64,000 bases of DNA from Closterium sp. NIES-65 (Eukaryota > Streptophyta > Zygnematophyceae > Desmidiales > Closteriaceae). A program made the position numbers and the translations under genes. The notes under the pieces are model-generated. The model saw only the letters and a list, made by a program, of their open reading frames with translations. It did not search any database and had not been told where the DNA came from. Below, one piece after another: positions 9,349-20,819 of this stretch. The stretch is taken from the NCBI GenBank assembly GCA_948144175.1, contig CANXME010002275.1, positions 231,001 through 295,000 of the forward strand, in the 5' to 3' direction. Each line of letters opens with the position of its first letter. The first letter of the stretch is position 1.

Positions 9349-12300
9349 GCTCTCGCACCGTCCCCGCCCCTCAGCAGCTCCGTGAGTGGTACTTGCAGCG
9401 TCAGCGTGGTGGTGCGTTAGGTCCCTGCCCCTACGTTCTTCGCACCGGCGACCGTGCGGGGGAGAGGTGTGGAGGCACCCACACGGCCCGCCGCTGCTTT
9501 GGCCGCCTGACCGACGCCTGGCGTCAGCAGTTTCCGGAGGCCGCTGAGATCCCCCGCTGGGGGGGGCTGTCTAGGGCTGGCGTAGCCATTTATGATCTTG
9601 ACTTTGATGCTATTCTTTCTGCTATGTATGTTGTGACTGATAGTGATGAGGATGACTGTTACCGGTGTTTCCCGCCCGACCCGGGCATTGGTACTGCTGC
9701 GTCAGGTACTAGTGAGGCTGCTGCTCTAGGTGCCAGTGCGTCTGAGCTCTCAGGTACTGGTGAGTCTGCCCTCTCAGGTACTGTGTCGGCTTCGGCCTCT
9801 CACACCTTCACACTTGACTCTGGAGCGTCTCGCTCCTTCTTTCGGGACCGCACTACTCTCACGCCGCTGAGTCGGCCGGTTGCGGTGTCCCTGGCTGACC
9901 CCTCTGGGGGGCCTGTCCTGTCCCGCTTCTCCACGGTACTTCCGTGTCCGGCGGCCCCCTCTGGCACCCTGTCTGGTCTCTACCTCCCCTCGTTCTCGAC
10001 GAACCTGGTGAGTGGTGCTGACCTACAGGATGCGGGTGTCCACCAGTTCACTCCTGCTCGTCAGCGGGTGACCCACTGCACGGAGGCTAGCACGGGACGC
10101 CACCTGGCTACGTTTACACGTCGGCCAGGGTCGAGCCTGTACACACTGACCACTGCTTCTCCTCCAGGTACTGAGTCTGGTACGGTCCCTTCGTCTGGTC
10201 AGGTGTTTGCAGCAGCGTCCAGGTCTGGTCCTGAGTCTTCCCCCTGTTCGTGTCGTCGTCTGTCTCACGAGACCCTCCTCTGGCACCACCGCCTTGGCCA
10301 CCCCTCTCTGCTTCGGCTCAGAGGCATGGCCTCCCGTCTTCTTGTGTCTGGTCTCCCCCGGTCCCTACCTCCCCTTCCTCAGGGCCCTGGCCCTGCCTGT
10401 GTCCCCTGTGTCGAGGGGCGCCAGCGTGCTGCCCCTCACTCCTCCCAGTTTCCTCCGACAGAGGCCCCGCTGCAGACACTTCACATGGACGTGTGGGGCC
10501 CGGCCCGCGTCCTTGGACAGGGTCAGGAGCGCTACTTCCTGCTAGTTGTTGACGACTACTCGCGTTACACCACAGTCTTCCCCTTGCGCAGAAAGGGTGA
10601 GGTTACTGAGGTGCTGATCGACTGGATCCGCGCAGCTCGTCTTCAGCTCAGGCAGAGCTTTGGCTCCGACTTTCCTGTGTTGCGTCTGCACTCTGACAGA
10701 GGCGGAGAGTTCTCCTCTGGCCTTCTTCGTGCCTACTGTCGAGCGCGAGGCATCCGCCAGTCCTTCACGCTTCCGGACTCCCCACAGCAAAATGGGATTG
10801 CTGAGCGCCGCATTGGCATGGTCATGGACGTCGCCCGTACGTCCATGATGCATGCGGCTGCCCCCCATTTTCTGTGGCCGTTTGCGGTCAGGTACGCAGC
10901 GCATCAGATCAACCTCCACCCCAGGGTCTCCAGGCCGGAGACCTCCCCAGCCCTGCTGTGGACGGGGAAGGTTGGCGATGCGTCGGCGTTCCGGGTCTGG
11001 GGATCTCGGGCGTTTGTCCGCGACTTGTCTGCGGACAAGCTGTCCCCTCGCGCTGCTCCCTGCGTCTTCCTGGGGTCCCCCCCCGACGCCCCTGGGTGGC
11101 AGTTCTACCACCCCACCTCTCGACGTGTTCTGTCCTCCCGGGACGTCACGTTCGACGAGTCGGTACCCTACTACCGCCTCTTCCCCTACCGCACTCCGTC
11201 CCTCCCCCCGCCCCCGCTTTTCCTGGTACCAGGTCCCCCCCCGGTAGACCCCCTCCCCCCTCAGGGTCCTGCCCCGTCAGGTGTGTCCCAGGTAGACGCG
11301 GTCGAGCCTGTCGAGGTCACTGGTGACTCTGGTGCTGCTGCGGGAGCTGAGCCTGGGGGTGCAGAGTCTGGGGGTGCTGAGCCTGGGGGTGCGGAGTCTG
11401 GGGGTGCGGAGTCTGGGGGTGCGGAGTCTGGGGGTGCTGAGTCTGGGGGTGCTGAGCCTGGGGGTGCTGAGCCTGGAGGTGCTGTGCCTGGGGGTGCTGT
11501 GCCTGGGACTGCTGTGCCTGGGGGTGCTGAGCCTGGGGGTACTTCGTCTCGCCGGGAGCCACTCTCCCCACAGGAGCTGCGTGAGTGGTTTGCCAGGCGC
11601 TGGAGGCGTGCTGCTAGTGCTGGTGGTTCTTCGGCTGCAGAGGGCACTTCTGCCGCGCGTCCCGGCGGTGCTCGTCCTGTGGGTGCTGGAGCTGTTGGGT
11701 CTGCGAGTTCTCCTGGAGCTGGTGCTGCTGAGGGTGTTGGCGCTGAGCCTGCTGCTGGCGGTCCGACTGACAGTGCTCCTGGTGCTGCTGCTGGAGGTTC
11801 TGGAGCTTCTGGTGGTACTGCTGGAGGTGCTACTGGAGTGGGTGCTCCTGCCGAGAGTGCTGGTGCTGTTCCTGCTGTTTCTGGAGTCGCCGCGCGGCCC
11901 CGACCGTACTTCGTTCCGCTCCTGCAGCAGGTTCTTGGTCTTCCACTTTCTCCTCCTCCCTTAGAGGGTCCGCAGCCTGTCCGGTCACAGCCACAGCTAC
12001 AGCCTGCCTCCCCTTTGCCTGCTCCTTCTCCCTACGCTGGTCCGACTGGAGGTCTTACTGAGCGTCGTGAGCCTGCGTCTCGTCCTGCGTCGCCTGTTCG
12101 TCCAGAGCGCGCTAGTGGTCGCGGTTCGCGTCAGCGTCCTCCTCCTGTCCCTGGCACGCACCGGATGTCTCTGCGTCCGTCCACTGCTCCTCTGCGTGCC
12201 CCTTTGCCTTCTCCTCCTGCTTCCTCTCTTCCTGCTCTTGCCGACCCGGAGTCGGACTCTCTTCGTGCTGCCAGTCCTACTGTCACGCGTCTCCTTGCTA

Positions 12301-14150
12301 CTGCTGTCACTGACCCTTCCTTCGAGTCGTCTGCTGCGTCTGCCCTTGTCACTGAGCTTGTCGACTTTGCTGCACGCTGTCGTCTAGACTACGCTGCCAG
12401 TCTTGTCGCTGAGTCTGAGTCTGCCTGTCCTCCGTCCGTCGGGGGTGAGTGTGCCCTCGGCACGGACGTCCTTGAGGACAGGCAGGAGGAGTTCCAGTGT
12501 CTGGCCGCCGCTTCACCCCGTCTCGCGTCTGTACTGCTAGCCCCTGAGGGAGACCCGGATGCACCAGACATCCCGACTCCGCGCTCTTACGCGGAGGCGA
12601 TAGAGGGTCCCTACTCCTCTCAGTGGCAGGCAGCTATGGACGCAGAGATGGCTTCCTGGAAGTCCACAGGCACCTACGTCGACGCTGTCCCCCCTCCTGG
12701 GGCGAACATCGTCAGTGGCATGTGGATTTTCAGGGTGAAGCGGCCGCCGGGTTCTCCGCCTGTCTTCAAGGCGCGTTACGTGGCTCGTGGCTTCAGTCAG
12801 CGGCAGGGGGTTGACTACTTTCAGACCTTCTCCCCCACCCCGAAGATGACCACTCTTCGGGTTCTGCTGCACGTTGCTGCTCACCGTGACTACGAGCTGC
12901 ACTCTCTCGACTTCAGCACAGCTTTCTTGCAGGGCAGTCTGCACGAGGAGATCTGGCTGCGCCGCCCACCTGGCTTCACTGGGTCTTTCCCTCCTGGTAC
13001 CCAGTGGAGTCTCCGGCGTCCAGTCTACGGTCTCCGCCAGGCGCCACGTGAGTGGCACGACACACTGAGGACTACGCTCGCGGCACTTGGGTTTGCTCCG
13101 TCTACTGCCGACCCGTCGCTGTTTCTGCGCACCGACACCTCTCTGCCGCCGTTCTACATCCTCGTGTACGTCGACGACTTGGTCTTTGCCACAGATGACA
13201 CTGCTAGACTCGCCTACGTGAAGTCCGAGCTGCAGAAGAGACACACGTGCACTGACCTGGGTGAACTGCGCAGCTACCTTGGCTTGCAGATCACCCGGGA
13301 CAGAGCACGCCGCACCATTACCCTGACTCAGTCACACATGGTGCAGCAGGTCCTTCAGCGCTTCAGCTTCACGTACTCCTCGCCTCAGGCCACTCCTCTG
13401 CCTACTCGCCACTCGCTCTCAGCTCTGCCTTCGGATGAGTCCGTAGAGTCGAGTGGCCCGTATGCAGAGCTTGTTGGCTGCCTCATGTACCTGATGACCT
13501 GCACTCGACCTGACCTTGCATACCCTCTTAGCATTCTCGCACGCTATGTTGCTCCTGGGAGACACCGACCAGAGCACATGGCTGCAGCGAAGAGGGTGTT
13601 GCGCTACTTGTGCAGTACGTCAGGCATGGGGCTAGTGCTTGGAGGGCGCAGTCCAGTGGTCCTCACTGGGCACGCAGACGCTTCTTGGGCTGACGACCAG
13701 GCTACGCAGCGGTCGTCACAGGGTTACACCTTCAGCCTTGGTTCCGGCTCTGTTTCGTGGCGGGCTACCCGCTCGTCTTCTGTTCTCGGCTCCACTTGTG
13801 AGGCTGAGATCTACGCAGGGGCCATGGCTGCACAGGAGTTACGTTGGCTCACCTACCTGCTGACCGACCTTGGAGAGCAGCCTCGTTCTCCTTCAGTCCT
13901 GTACGTAGACAACAAGGCCATGCTGGCCTTGTGTCGAGAGCAGAGACTGGAGCACAGGACAAAGCACATTGCTCTCCGCTACTTTCTTGCTCGTGAGCTA
14001 CAGCAGCGTGGACAGTTGCGACTTGCGTACGTGGCCTCTGAGGCCAACACTGCTGATGTGTTCACCAAGGCACTTGCGCCTTGTGATCATCAGCGTTGCT
14101 GCACGCAGCTGGGTCTTGTGTCTGTCTTGCCTCACTTGCTCACTTCTTGA
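8244..14150 (+). CDS. CopB gag-pol polyprotein (1,968 codons), intact
   Basis: This single frame encodes the structural and replication proteins of a Ty1/copia retrotransposon. The start is the ATG opening MATPNVLAFDAEGR; the upstream in-frame GTG is less likely. Order: gag with a Gly-rich tract (about 264-345) and Gln run (about 355-369); zinc-knuckle-like C395-x13-C409-x3-H413-x4-C418; protease D525-S-G; GAG-pre-integrase HHRLGHP with C719/C722; integrase triad D749, D818, E854 (D-x35-E); a GGAEP/S repeat linker (about 1,035-1,100); RT with YVDD at 1,642-1,645; RNase H with D1812, CEAE at 1,852-1,855 and D1889. Integrase before RT is the copia order. No gag/pol frameshift is used, so processing presumably relies on the protease. 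All catalytic residues I can identify are present. Confidence 0.95.
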
Positions 14151-14364
14151 CCTTCCTTGTACCGTCACATATATATAGTCTTGCTCTTGCTTGCTTGACT
14201 CTTGTATATCTCTATATATATGATCTTGCATGTGAACTGGCCTTGTGGCCCTTGAACTTGTGCTCGGAATGTGTGGTGACTTTGTGATCCACCCTGAGCT
14301 TTGCTTTGCTTTGCTTGACTGGTCTTGTGACCCCTTGTTCTCCCCCACTTTGCCTATGGGGGTG

Positions 14365-14499
14365 TGTCAGAACATCATAGCTTACTTATTTGTGTAGGCT
14401 ATAGTGGGGTATCCCATAGGGGGTACAACCCAGCTAGGGTTTCCTATTTGTACTCACTTCGTTCATAGTTCACACACTTCTCTCGTTCACTTCTTCACA
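14365..14499 (+). repeat. CopB 3' LTR
   Basis: 135 bp, identical to 6,960-7,094. It is preceded by a 3' untranslated stretch of about 210 bp ending in the purine tract. Confidence 0.93.
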
Positions 14500-15657
14500 C
14501 CTGGCACCCAGTGGAGCCTCCGACGGCCAGTCTACGGTCTCCGCCAGGCACCGCGTGAGTGGCACGACACACTGAGGACTACGCTTGCGGCTCTTGGGTT
14601 TGCTCCCTCTACTGCTGACCCGTCGTTGTTTCTGCGCACTGACACTTCTCTGCCGCCGTTCTACATCCTCGTGTACGTCGACGACTTGGTCTTTGCCACA
14701 GCGGACACTGCTGGACTCGCCTACGTGAAGTCCGAGCTGCAGAAGAGACACACGTGCACAGACCTGGGTGAACTGCGCAGCTACCTTGGCTTGCAGATCA
14801 CTCGGGACAGAGCACGCCGCACCATTACCTTGACTCAGTCACACATGGTGCAGCAGGTCCTTCAGCGCTTCGGCTTCACGTACTCCTCGCCTCAGGCCAC
14901 TCCTCTGTCTACTCGCCACTCGCTCTCAGCTCTGCCTTCGGATGAGTCCGTAGAGTCGAGTGGCCCGTACCCAGAGCTTGTTGGCTGCCTCATGTACCTG
15001 ATGACCTGCACACGACTTGACCTTGCATACCCTCTTAGCATCTTGGCACGCTATGTTGCTCTTGGGAGACACCGACCAGAGCACATGGCTGCAGCGAAGA
15101 GGGTGTTGCGCTACTTGTGCAGTACGTCGGGCATGGGGCTAGTGCTTGGAGGGCGGAGTCCAGTGGTGCTCACTGGGCACGCGGACGCTTCTTGGGCTGA
15201 CGACCAGGCTACGCAGCGGTCGTCGCAGGGTTACACCTTCAGTCTTGGTTTCGGCTCTGTTTCGTGGCGAGCTACTCACTCGTCTTCGGTTCTCGGCTCC
15301 AGTTGTGAGGCTGAGATCTACGACGGGGCCATGGCTGCTCAGGAGCTTCGCTGGCTCACCTACCTGCTGAATGACCTTGGAGAGCCGCCTCGTTCTCCTC
15401 CAGTGCTGTACGTAGACAACAAGGCCATGCTGGCCTTGTGTCGAGAGCAGCGCCTGGAGCACAGAACGAAGCACATTGCTCTCCGCTACTTTCTTGCTCG
15501 TGAGCTGCAGCAGCGTGGTCAGTTGCGACTTGCGTACGTGGCCTCTGAGGCCAACACTGCTGATGTTTTCACCAAGGCACTTCCGCCTTGTGATCATCAG
15601 CGTTTCTGCACTCAGCTGGGACTTGTCCCAGTCTTGCCTCACTTGCTCACCTCTTGA
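14500..15657 (+). pseudogene. CopA gag-pol, 3' portion (RT and RNase H)
   Basis: The frame resumes the RT exactly at the CopB target duplication: GTQWSLRRPVYGLRQAPREWHD, then YVDDLVFAT, the thumb region, and an RNase H with GHADASWADD, SSCEAEIYD, YVDNKAML and KHIALRYFLAR. It ends with the usual family terminus LPHLLTS and a stop at 15,655-15,657. No stop interrupts this portion. The upstream ATG at 14,404 lies in the CopB LTR and is not a real start. About 210 bp of 3' untranslated sequence follow to the CopA 3' LTR. Confidence 0.92.
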
Positions 15658-15871
15658 CCTTGCTTGTACTCTTGCATATATATATACCTGCTCTTGCTTG
15701 TTTAGACTTCTATATGTATGTGTCTCCTCCTGCTTGTGAACTGGCCTTGTGGCCTTGACCTTGTGCTCAGACTGTGTGGTGACGTTGTGATCCACCCTGA
15801 GCTTGCTTTGCTTTGCTTTGCTTGACTGGTCTTGTGACCCCTTGTTGTCCCCCACTTTGCCTATGGGGGTG

Positions 15872-16003
15872 TGTCAGATCATTATAGCTTATGCTTTTGT
15901 GTAGGCTATAGTGGGGTATCCCATAGGGGGTACAACCCAATTAGGGTTAGTACTTGTACCCACTTCATTCATAGTCCATTCTATTCTGGTTCTCATTCTC
16001 ACA
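15872..16003 (+). repeat. CopA 3' LTR
   Basis: 132 bp, TGTCAGATCATT...ATTCTCACA, followed by the target duplication GTAAT. Confidence 0.92.
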
Positions 16004-16221
16004 GTAATTGTATGCATTACTATAACTGCCTGTAGTGTAGACCTAGTGTAGTTATATCGCTTTCATGTTAGGTGGTGCACCCTTTTCCTTCACTATATCC
16101 TGTACAACATTCCATAGTGAAACTTCCATTTCTCTCGACTTTCTCCTCTCCAACTTGCTCGATACTCAACTCACTCGATCTACTAGCTATGGCTCCTAAG
16201 CCTTCCTAGTAACTTTTCACA
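16004..16221 (+). repeat. T1 5' LTR, remainder
   Basis: This continues the T1 LTR after CopA. The first five bases, GTAAT, repeat the CopA target site. The rest aligns with 17,494-17,706 and ends TTTTCACA directly before the PBS. Confidence 0.88.
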
Positions 16222-16330
16222 TGTTATCAGAGTGACCAAGGTCCTGACCTGTGGGCCCACCCTAAAGCTTCCGCTGCTACTCTATGTTCGACACGCCCCG
16301 TGGCGTGCCCCTCCTTTTTTCTTAACGGCC
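16222..16330 (+). promoter_or_regulatory. T1 PBS and structured leader
   Basis: A PBS-like TGTTATCAGAG is followed by a GGGCCCACC block (GGGCCC at 16,253-16,258), then a hairpin CACGCC-CCGT-GGCGTG at 16,292-16,307, then a T-rich run near 16,315-16,321. The same order is seen in the copia elements CopA and CopG with different stem bases. Function is inferred: reverse-transcription priming for the PBS, possibly RNA packaging or dimerisation for the rest. Confidence 0.6.
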
Positions 16331-17100
16331 CCGTTGCCACCCTTTCAGGCCCCTCGCGGCCCCTTCGCGGCCCTCCCGCCGCCCTTCGCTGTGGCCCCAT
16401 TTCCCTTCGCTGCGACCCCGCCGCCCTTCGCTGCGGCCCTGCCGCCTGTCACTGCGGCCCCGCCGCCCTTTGCTGCGGCCCCGCCGCTCTTCACTGCGGC
16501 CCCGCCGCCCTTCGCTGCGGCCCCGCCCACCCTTTGCTGCGGCCCCGCCGCCCTTCGCTGCGGCCCCGCCACCCTTCGCTGCGGCCCCGCCGCCCCTCGC
16601 TGCGGCCCCGCCGCCCTTCGCTGCGGCCTCGCCGCCCTTCGCTGCGGCCCCGCCGCCCTTCGCTACGGCCCCGTCGCCCACCACGGCCCCGTCGCCACCT
16701 GTGGCCCCGTCGCCCGCTGCGGCCCTGTCGCCACTTGCGGCCCCGCCACCTTCGGCCCCGTCGCCTCCTGCGGCCCCGCCCACCCTTGCGGCCCCGTCGC
16801 CCACCACGGCCCCGTCGCCACCTGCGGCCCCGCCACCTGCGGCCCCGTCCCCCCCTATGGCCCCGATGCCACCTGCGGCCTCGCCCACTTGCGGCCCCGA
16901 CCTCGCCCCGGCCATGCCCTGTCGCCAGCCTCGGCACACCGGGGGCACGTGGACCCCCCCCCCCCCTTTTGCCGTCACCTGTCGAGGCGACCTGAGGGGG
17001 CCGCCTGGAAGGCGTGGGCAGGCGTCGCCCCCTCTGCCGCCTGCTTTGGCGCCCGGGGAGGCCGTGCGTCGCCCCCCCCCCCCCCCCCCCCCCTTTTCCC
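16325..17100 (+). repeat. T1 GC-rich degenerate minisatellite
   Basis: The stretch is built of irregular 18-24 bp units around CGGCCCCGCCGCCCTTCGCT, followed by variants with CACC or TGCGGCC. Long open frames on both strands here are low-complexity (Ala/Pro/Arg) and I treat them as by-products of base composition. Confidence 0.75.
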
Positions 17101-17479
17101 CGTCTCCCACTTCCCCCTTTGTCTCTCTGCAGCTGCAGGGGGGAGGGTCTGGGGGTGGCGGGTGTTGGGGTGATGCGTGTTGTGCTTCCCTTCCCCTCCT
17201 CCTCCTTTCGTTCCCACTACTGCAGCTGCTGATGGGGGGGAGGGTGTGAGGGTGTGGGGGAGCTGGGGGAGTGGCACTGGGGTGGCGGGTGTGAGACCAA
17301 CCAGCCGCCGTCCCTCCACCTCTCCTCTCTTCCCCCCCTCTGCTGCTCCTGACGCAGTGTGTGGGGGAGGGGGAGGGGGAGGGTGAGGTGATGGAGTTGT
17401 TGCCTCTTTCTTTGCGCTTGGTGTACCTCTACAGGAGGTGTACTACACACGGTTCTTCACTGCAGGCAGTTAGGGGGTG

Positions 17480-17706
17480 TGTCAGAATGTAATTGTATGC
17501 ATTACTATAATTGCCTGTAGTGTAGACCTAGTGTAGTTATATCGCTTTCATGTTAGGTGGTGCACCCTTTTCCTTCACTATATCTTGTACAACATTCCAT
17601 AGTGAAACTCCCATTTCTCTCGACTTTCTCCTCTCCAACTTGCTCGATACTCAACTCACTCGATCTACTAGCTATGGCTCCTAAGCCTTCCTAGTAACTT
17701 TTCACA
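17480..17706 (+). repeat. T1 3' LTR
   Basis: A 227-bp repeat, TGTCAG...TTTTCACA, with three mismatches against the reassembled 5' LTR. Confidence 0.9.
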
Positions 17707-17959
17707 CTTACTTCGCTGGAGCTCGCTTGAGTCTTCGTTGGTTCGAGTCAATGCCATCACGATGAAGTGCTCCGTAGCAGCAGGAGCTAGCATGCATGCT
17801 GTTGATGCATGGGAAGCTGAAGTAGTAGAGCAGCCGAGCGATGTATAGAAGTTGCTTGCCCGCATACCGGATGACTTTGCGGTAACCCTTGAACGGTATG
17901 GGATATCTTCCTCGATGACCTACTCGAGATATTGCTACATCAGCGACCGTACGACAACA
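17707..17959. other. Gy0 relic between T1 and RT, unassigned
   Basis: This is AT-richer DNA after T1. It probably belongs to the Gy0 region between protease and RT, but I see no diagnostic motif in it. Confidence 0.3.
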
Positions 17960-19835
17960 ACATATAGTTGGAGGCAGGGGCACAGTCTAAAGTAGAAAGA
18001 CAATTTCGACTGACACAACCCAAACTAGACGAACCGTGGAAACGAATGGATTATCTACCCGAGAAAAAATTCATTCGCGCAAGTTCGTCACCATTCGCAG
18101 CACCAATACTCTTCATACAAAAAAAGATGGAGGGTCTTGCATGTGCATTGACCACTGCACATTGAGCACGGATACCATTGAATTACATTACCCCAACCCC
18201 CCAAGCTGACGAACCGATTGACCAACTTCGTACAGCTCGCATCTTCTCGAAAAACGACCTCACTGGAGGTTACTACCAGATTTGTGTCAACCCACCCGAC
18301 TGTGAAAAAACTGCATTTTGAACCTTCTATAGATCTTTTAAATATACCGTCTTGCCCTTCGAACTGACCAACCCCCCTGCCACGTTTCAAATGACAATGA
18401 AGGAGGCGTTCCAACCACTCTTATGGAACATTCATGTGGGGACACTTATGTCTCAATCCCCATTTTCCCGAGTCGCGCCTGTAAATTTACCCAATGTCGC
18501 GTCACAAACATCGAATGTACCGCGACGTAGGGCGACAGATTGGTAGGTACAGTTGGACACTTTTCATTAGCTGCGATCAAAGAGAATTGTACAGTTGTGT
18601 GCATTTGATAAGGTGACAGTACACCCGTTTTTTAAGCCTCCGGGCAGGGGCGTGGTTTCGATGCGCGAGATTTTTTTACCTCGCAAAATTGGCATTTTCG
18701 GGTGTCCAGGTGCATGTGGTCGTGTCGGACATTTTGAGTCGCATGCGATTTTTTAACAATGATGGGTTGTTTTTCAGTGACGTCGGCGCGTTTCACGCTG
18801 GCCAATAAAAAACACAATAAAAGTCGCTTAAAGGCGACTCGCATTTGGGACACAATACAGAATAGGTTGTTTTTGGGTGTCACAAAATAATTGAGACACA
18901 AGTGTCCCCACAGGAATGTTCCCTTAGATAAGTGCATCATAATTTATCTAGACCATATACTAATCAAAAAGCAGTGAAAGTAAACATCAATTACAGGACC
19001 TCGAAGCGGGTTTTCAATATCTTAGCTGAGAACCCACCATTAATAAAGACAACCAAGTGCGAGTCTTTACTGGACAGACTGGAGTATATTTGGCACATCA
19101 TTTTGACTAACGGTGTGGAAATTGTTGAGATGCAAAAACACGTACTACCAGACCTGTTGAGAAAGGGAGTTGAGTACATGATGGGGGAGAGAGAGCAGGC
19201 CCTAAAAAACATTTTGTGCTTCATATTGCATATTCTCACCGCCCGTTCAAGCTCATCACCAATACAAGCGACATTGCCGTTGGGGCAGTACTTCTGGAGG
19301 ATTTCGACTATGACATTCGCAAGCTTCACCTCCTCGAACGCAACTTCTGGATACACAACAGATAGATGCTCGCCATTGTGCATGCGAACAAGGTTTGGAG
19401 CTGCTACCTGACACGCGTAAACGCCACACTATATACACAAAGTCGCTCACTATAGCACCTTCGCGCTCAACCTCAACTCACGACAGATCTGCTGGTTGGA
19501 CTATCTGGAGCCCAACTTCCATTGCACACTAAGTAAAAAAGGGTGCATCAAACATCGCAGATGCCCTCACTTGCCCCACTTCCCAACTACACGCCATACT
19601 ACGCGCCCTATCAACCTTCTGCTTACAGAATTATTTACCCACTGCTACTACACCAACCCATTCGTCATGAATGGAAATCCGTAGCAACCAACAAAAACAA
19701 AAGGAGTCTATGATGTAAAAACAAGTACCAACAACATCCAGATACCAACATATTTACTTCTTTGGGAGCTGTTGCTACTGGAGGCACACGACATGATTAT
19801 CTCATATCACTTCGGGGTAGAAAAAATGCGACAGC
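17960..19835 (+). pseudogene. Gy0 gypsy RT, RNase H and integrase-start relic
   Basis: Scattered frames show Ty3/gypsy pol in order. FIRASSSPFAAPILFIQKK (18,070-18,130) is the RT fingers motif. LPFELTNPPATFQMTMKEAF (near 18,355-18,410) is the conserved palm lead-in. KCESLLDRLEYIWHI (near 19,055-19,100) is the RT thumb. A frame near 19,230-19,420 reads NTSDIAVGAVLLEDF and MLAIVHANKVW, typical of RNase H. EAHDMIISYHFGVEKMRQ at 19,775-19,835 is the start of the integrase HHCC domain. Stops and shifts are frequent and no YxDD is readable, so it is long dead. About 18,560-18,960 holds nothing I can assign. Confidence 0.8.
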
Positions 19836-19966
19836 TGTGAAGAATGAGGAATGAAGAAGAAAGGGTTTGCACTAGCAGCAGTTGGCATACATATAGGAAA
19901 CCCTAATTGGGTTGTACTCGCTATAGAGTACCCCACTGCAGGCTAGACAATAATAACATTCTGACA
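19836..19966 (-). repeat. NaH 3' LTR
   Basis: 131 bp, TGTGAAGAATG...CATTCTGACA on the plus strand. Confidence 0.85.
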
Positions 19967-20819
19967 CACCCCCCATAGCCAAAGTGGGGTGTAATCAGCA
20001 CAATGAGCAAGCAGGCATAGAGCAGGAGTTCACAATAGGGAGCAAAGCTAGAGTTAATCACAGCGGGCAAGTGAGGAGGAGGAGGAACTGTGGAGGGAGA
20101 GAAGATGGGAGGCAACGACTGAAGCTGCAGAGGCACGGGCAAAGGAGCGGCTGACTGAGTGGCTACCAAAGCAAGGGCGACGGACTACTGGAGTAACTGG
20201 CTCCGCGGCTATAGACGAGCGGTAGGAGCAACGGACCCACTGGCGATCGGTGCAACAGGCTCACTAGCTACCGAAGCAAGGGCGACGGACTACAGGCACT
20301 GCAGGCGACACGACAGCTACCTTCACACAACCTCCTCCAGCTGCCCCACACCTCTCGACACACACCCCCTGCTCAAACCCTAGTTCTACTCCCACAGCAC
20401 CCCCCTTTCACACACCCCCTGCTGCACCCTAGGTTCACTCACACCCCACCCCCTAGCACCACTCCGTCGACTCCCACACACCCACCCCCCTCAGCGGCAG
20501 CTGCAGCAGTGGAAGACAGAGGAGGAGGAGGAAAAGGGGAAACCACACACCCGCCACCCCCTACTCGCCACCCCCAAACCCTAAAAGAGGGCAGGGCGGG
20601 ATGGCGGGTAGGGAGGTTACGGGGGCGGAGGGGGCGACGCGCGGCCTCCCAGGGCGCCAAAGCAGGCGGCAAAAGGGGCGACGATCGCCCCCCCCCCCCC
20701 AGGTCGCGGCCCCCCAGGGAGCCGCGACGGGCGACCGGAAAAGAGGGGGGGGCGGTGCACGTGCCCCCGGTGCGCCGCGACTGGCGACGGAGCATGGCCG
20801 GGGCGGGGCCGGGGCAGGG

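Larger units (their letters stand above)
6960..14499 (+). mobile_element. CopB: intact Ty1/copia element
   Basis: Its two 135-bp LTRs (6,960-7,094 and 14,365-14,499) look identical base for base. The flanks are CCTTG (6,955-6,959) and CCTGG (14,500-14,504); uninterrupted relatives read CCTGG there, so the left copy has one change. The PBS at 7,095, a GC-rich leader, one intact gag-pol and the polypurine tract CTATGGGGGTG before the 3' LTR are all present. It is inserted within the RT domain of CopA. Identical LTRs and an unbroken frame indicate a recent insertion and possible activity. Confidence 0.95.
1004..16003 (+). mobile_element. CopA: Ty1/copia element, split by CopB
   Basis: Its 132-bp LTRs lie at 1,004-1,135 and 15,872-16,003 (three mismatches seen) and it is flanked by a perfect 5-bp duplication GTAAT (999-1,003 and 16,004-16,008). 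The PBS TGGAATCAGAGC starts at 1,136. The polypurine tract CTATGGGGGTG precedes the 3' LTR. The interior has a 1.1-kb GC-rich leader and a damaged gag-pol in the order gag, protease, integrase, RT, RNase H. CopB interrupts the RT domain. CopA itself sits in the 5' LTR of T1. Removing CopB leaves an element of about 7.5 kb, close to CopB, CopC and CopG in size. Confidence 0.93.
990..17706 (+). mobile_element. T1: non-autonomous LTR element, split by CopA
   Basis: The element is bounded by 227-bp LTRs that begin TGTCAG and end TTTTCACA. The 5' LTR is cut by CopA after 14 bp and resumes at 16,009; the joined length is exactly 227, the same as the 3' copy (3 mismatches seen). Flanks are CTTGC (985-989) and CTTAC (17,707-17,711), a 5-bp TSD with one change. 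A PBS-like TGTTATCAGAGT follows the LTR at 16,222 and a purine tract (TTAGGGGG) precedes the 3' LTR. The 1.26-kb interior holds only a leader and GC-rich repeats and no gag or pol, so it must borrow enzymes. It is inserted in the Gy0 relic. Confidence 0.88.

Noticed and set aside
14404-14499. ATG at 14,404 as the start of a separate RT gene
   Set aside because: It lies in the CopB 3' LTR; the RT homology begins exactly at the CopB target duplication, so the frame is the interrupted CopA gag-pol.
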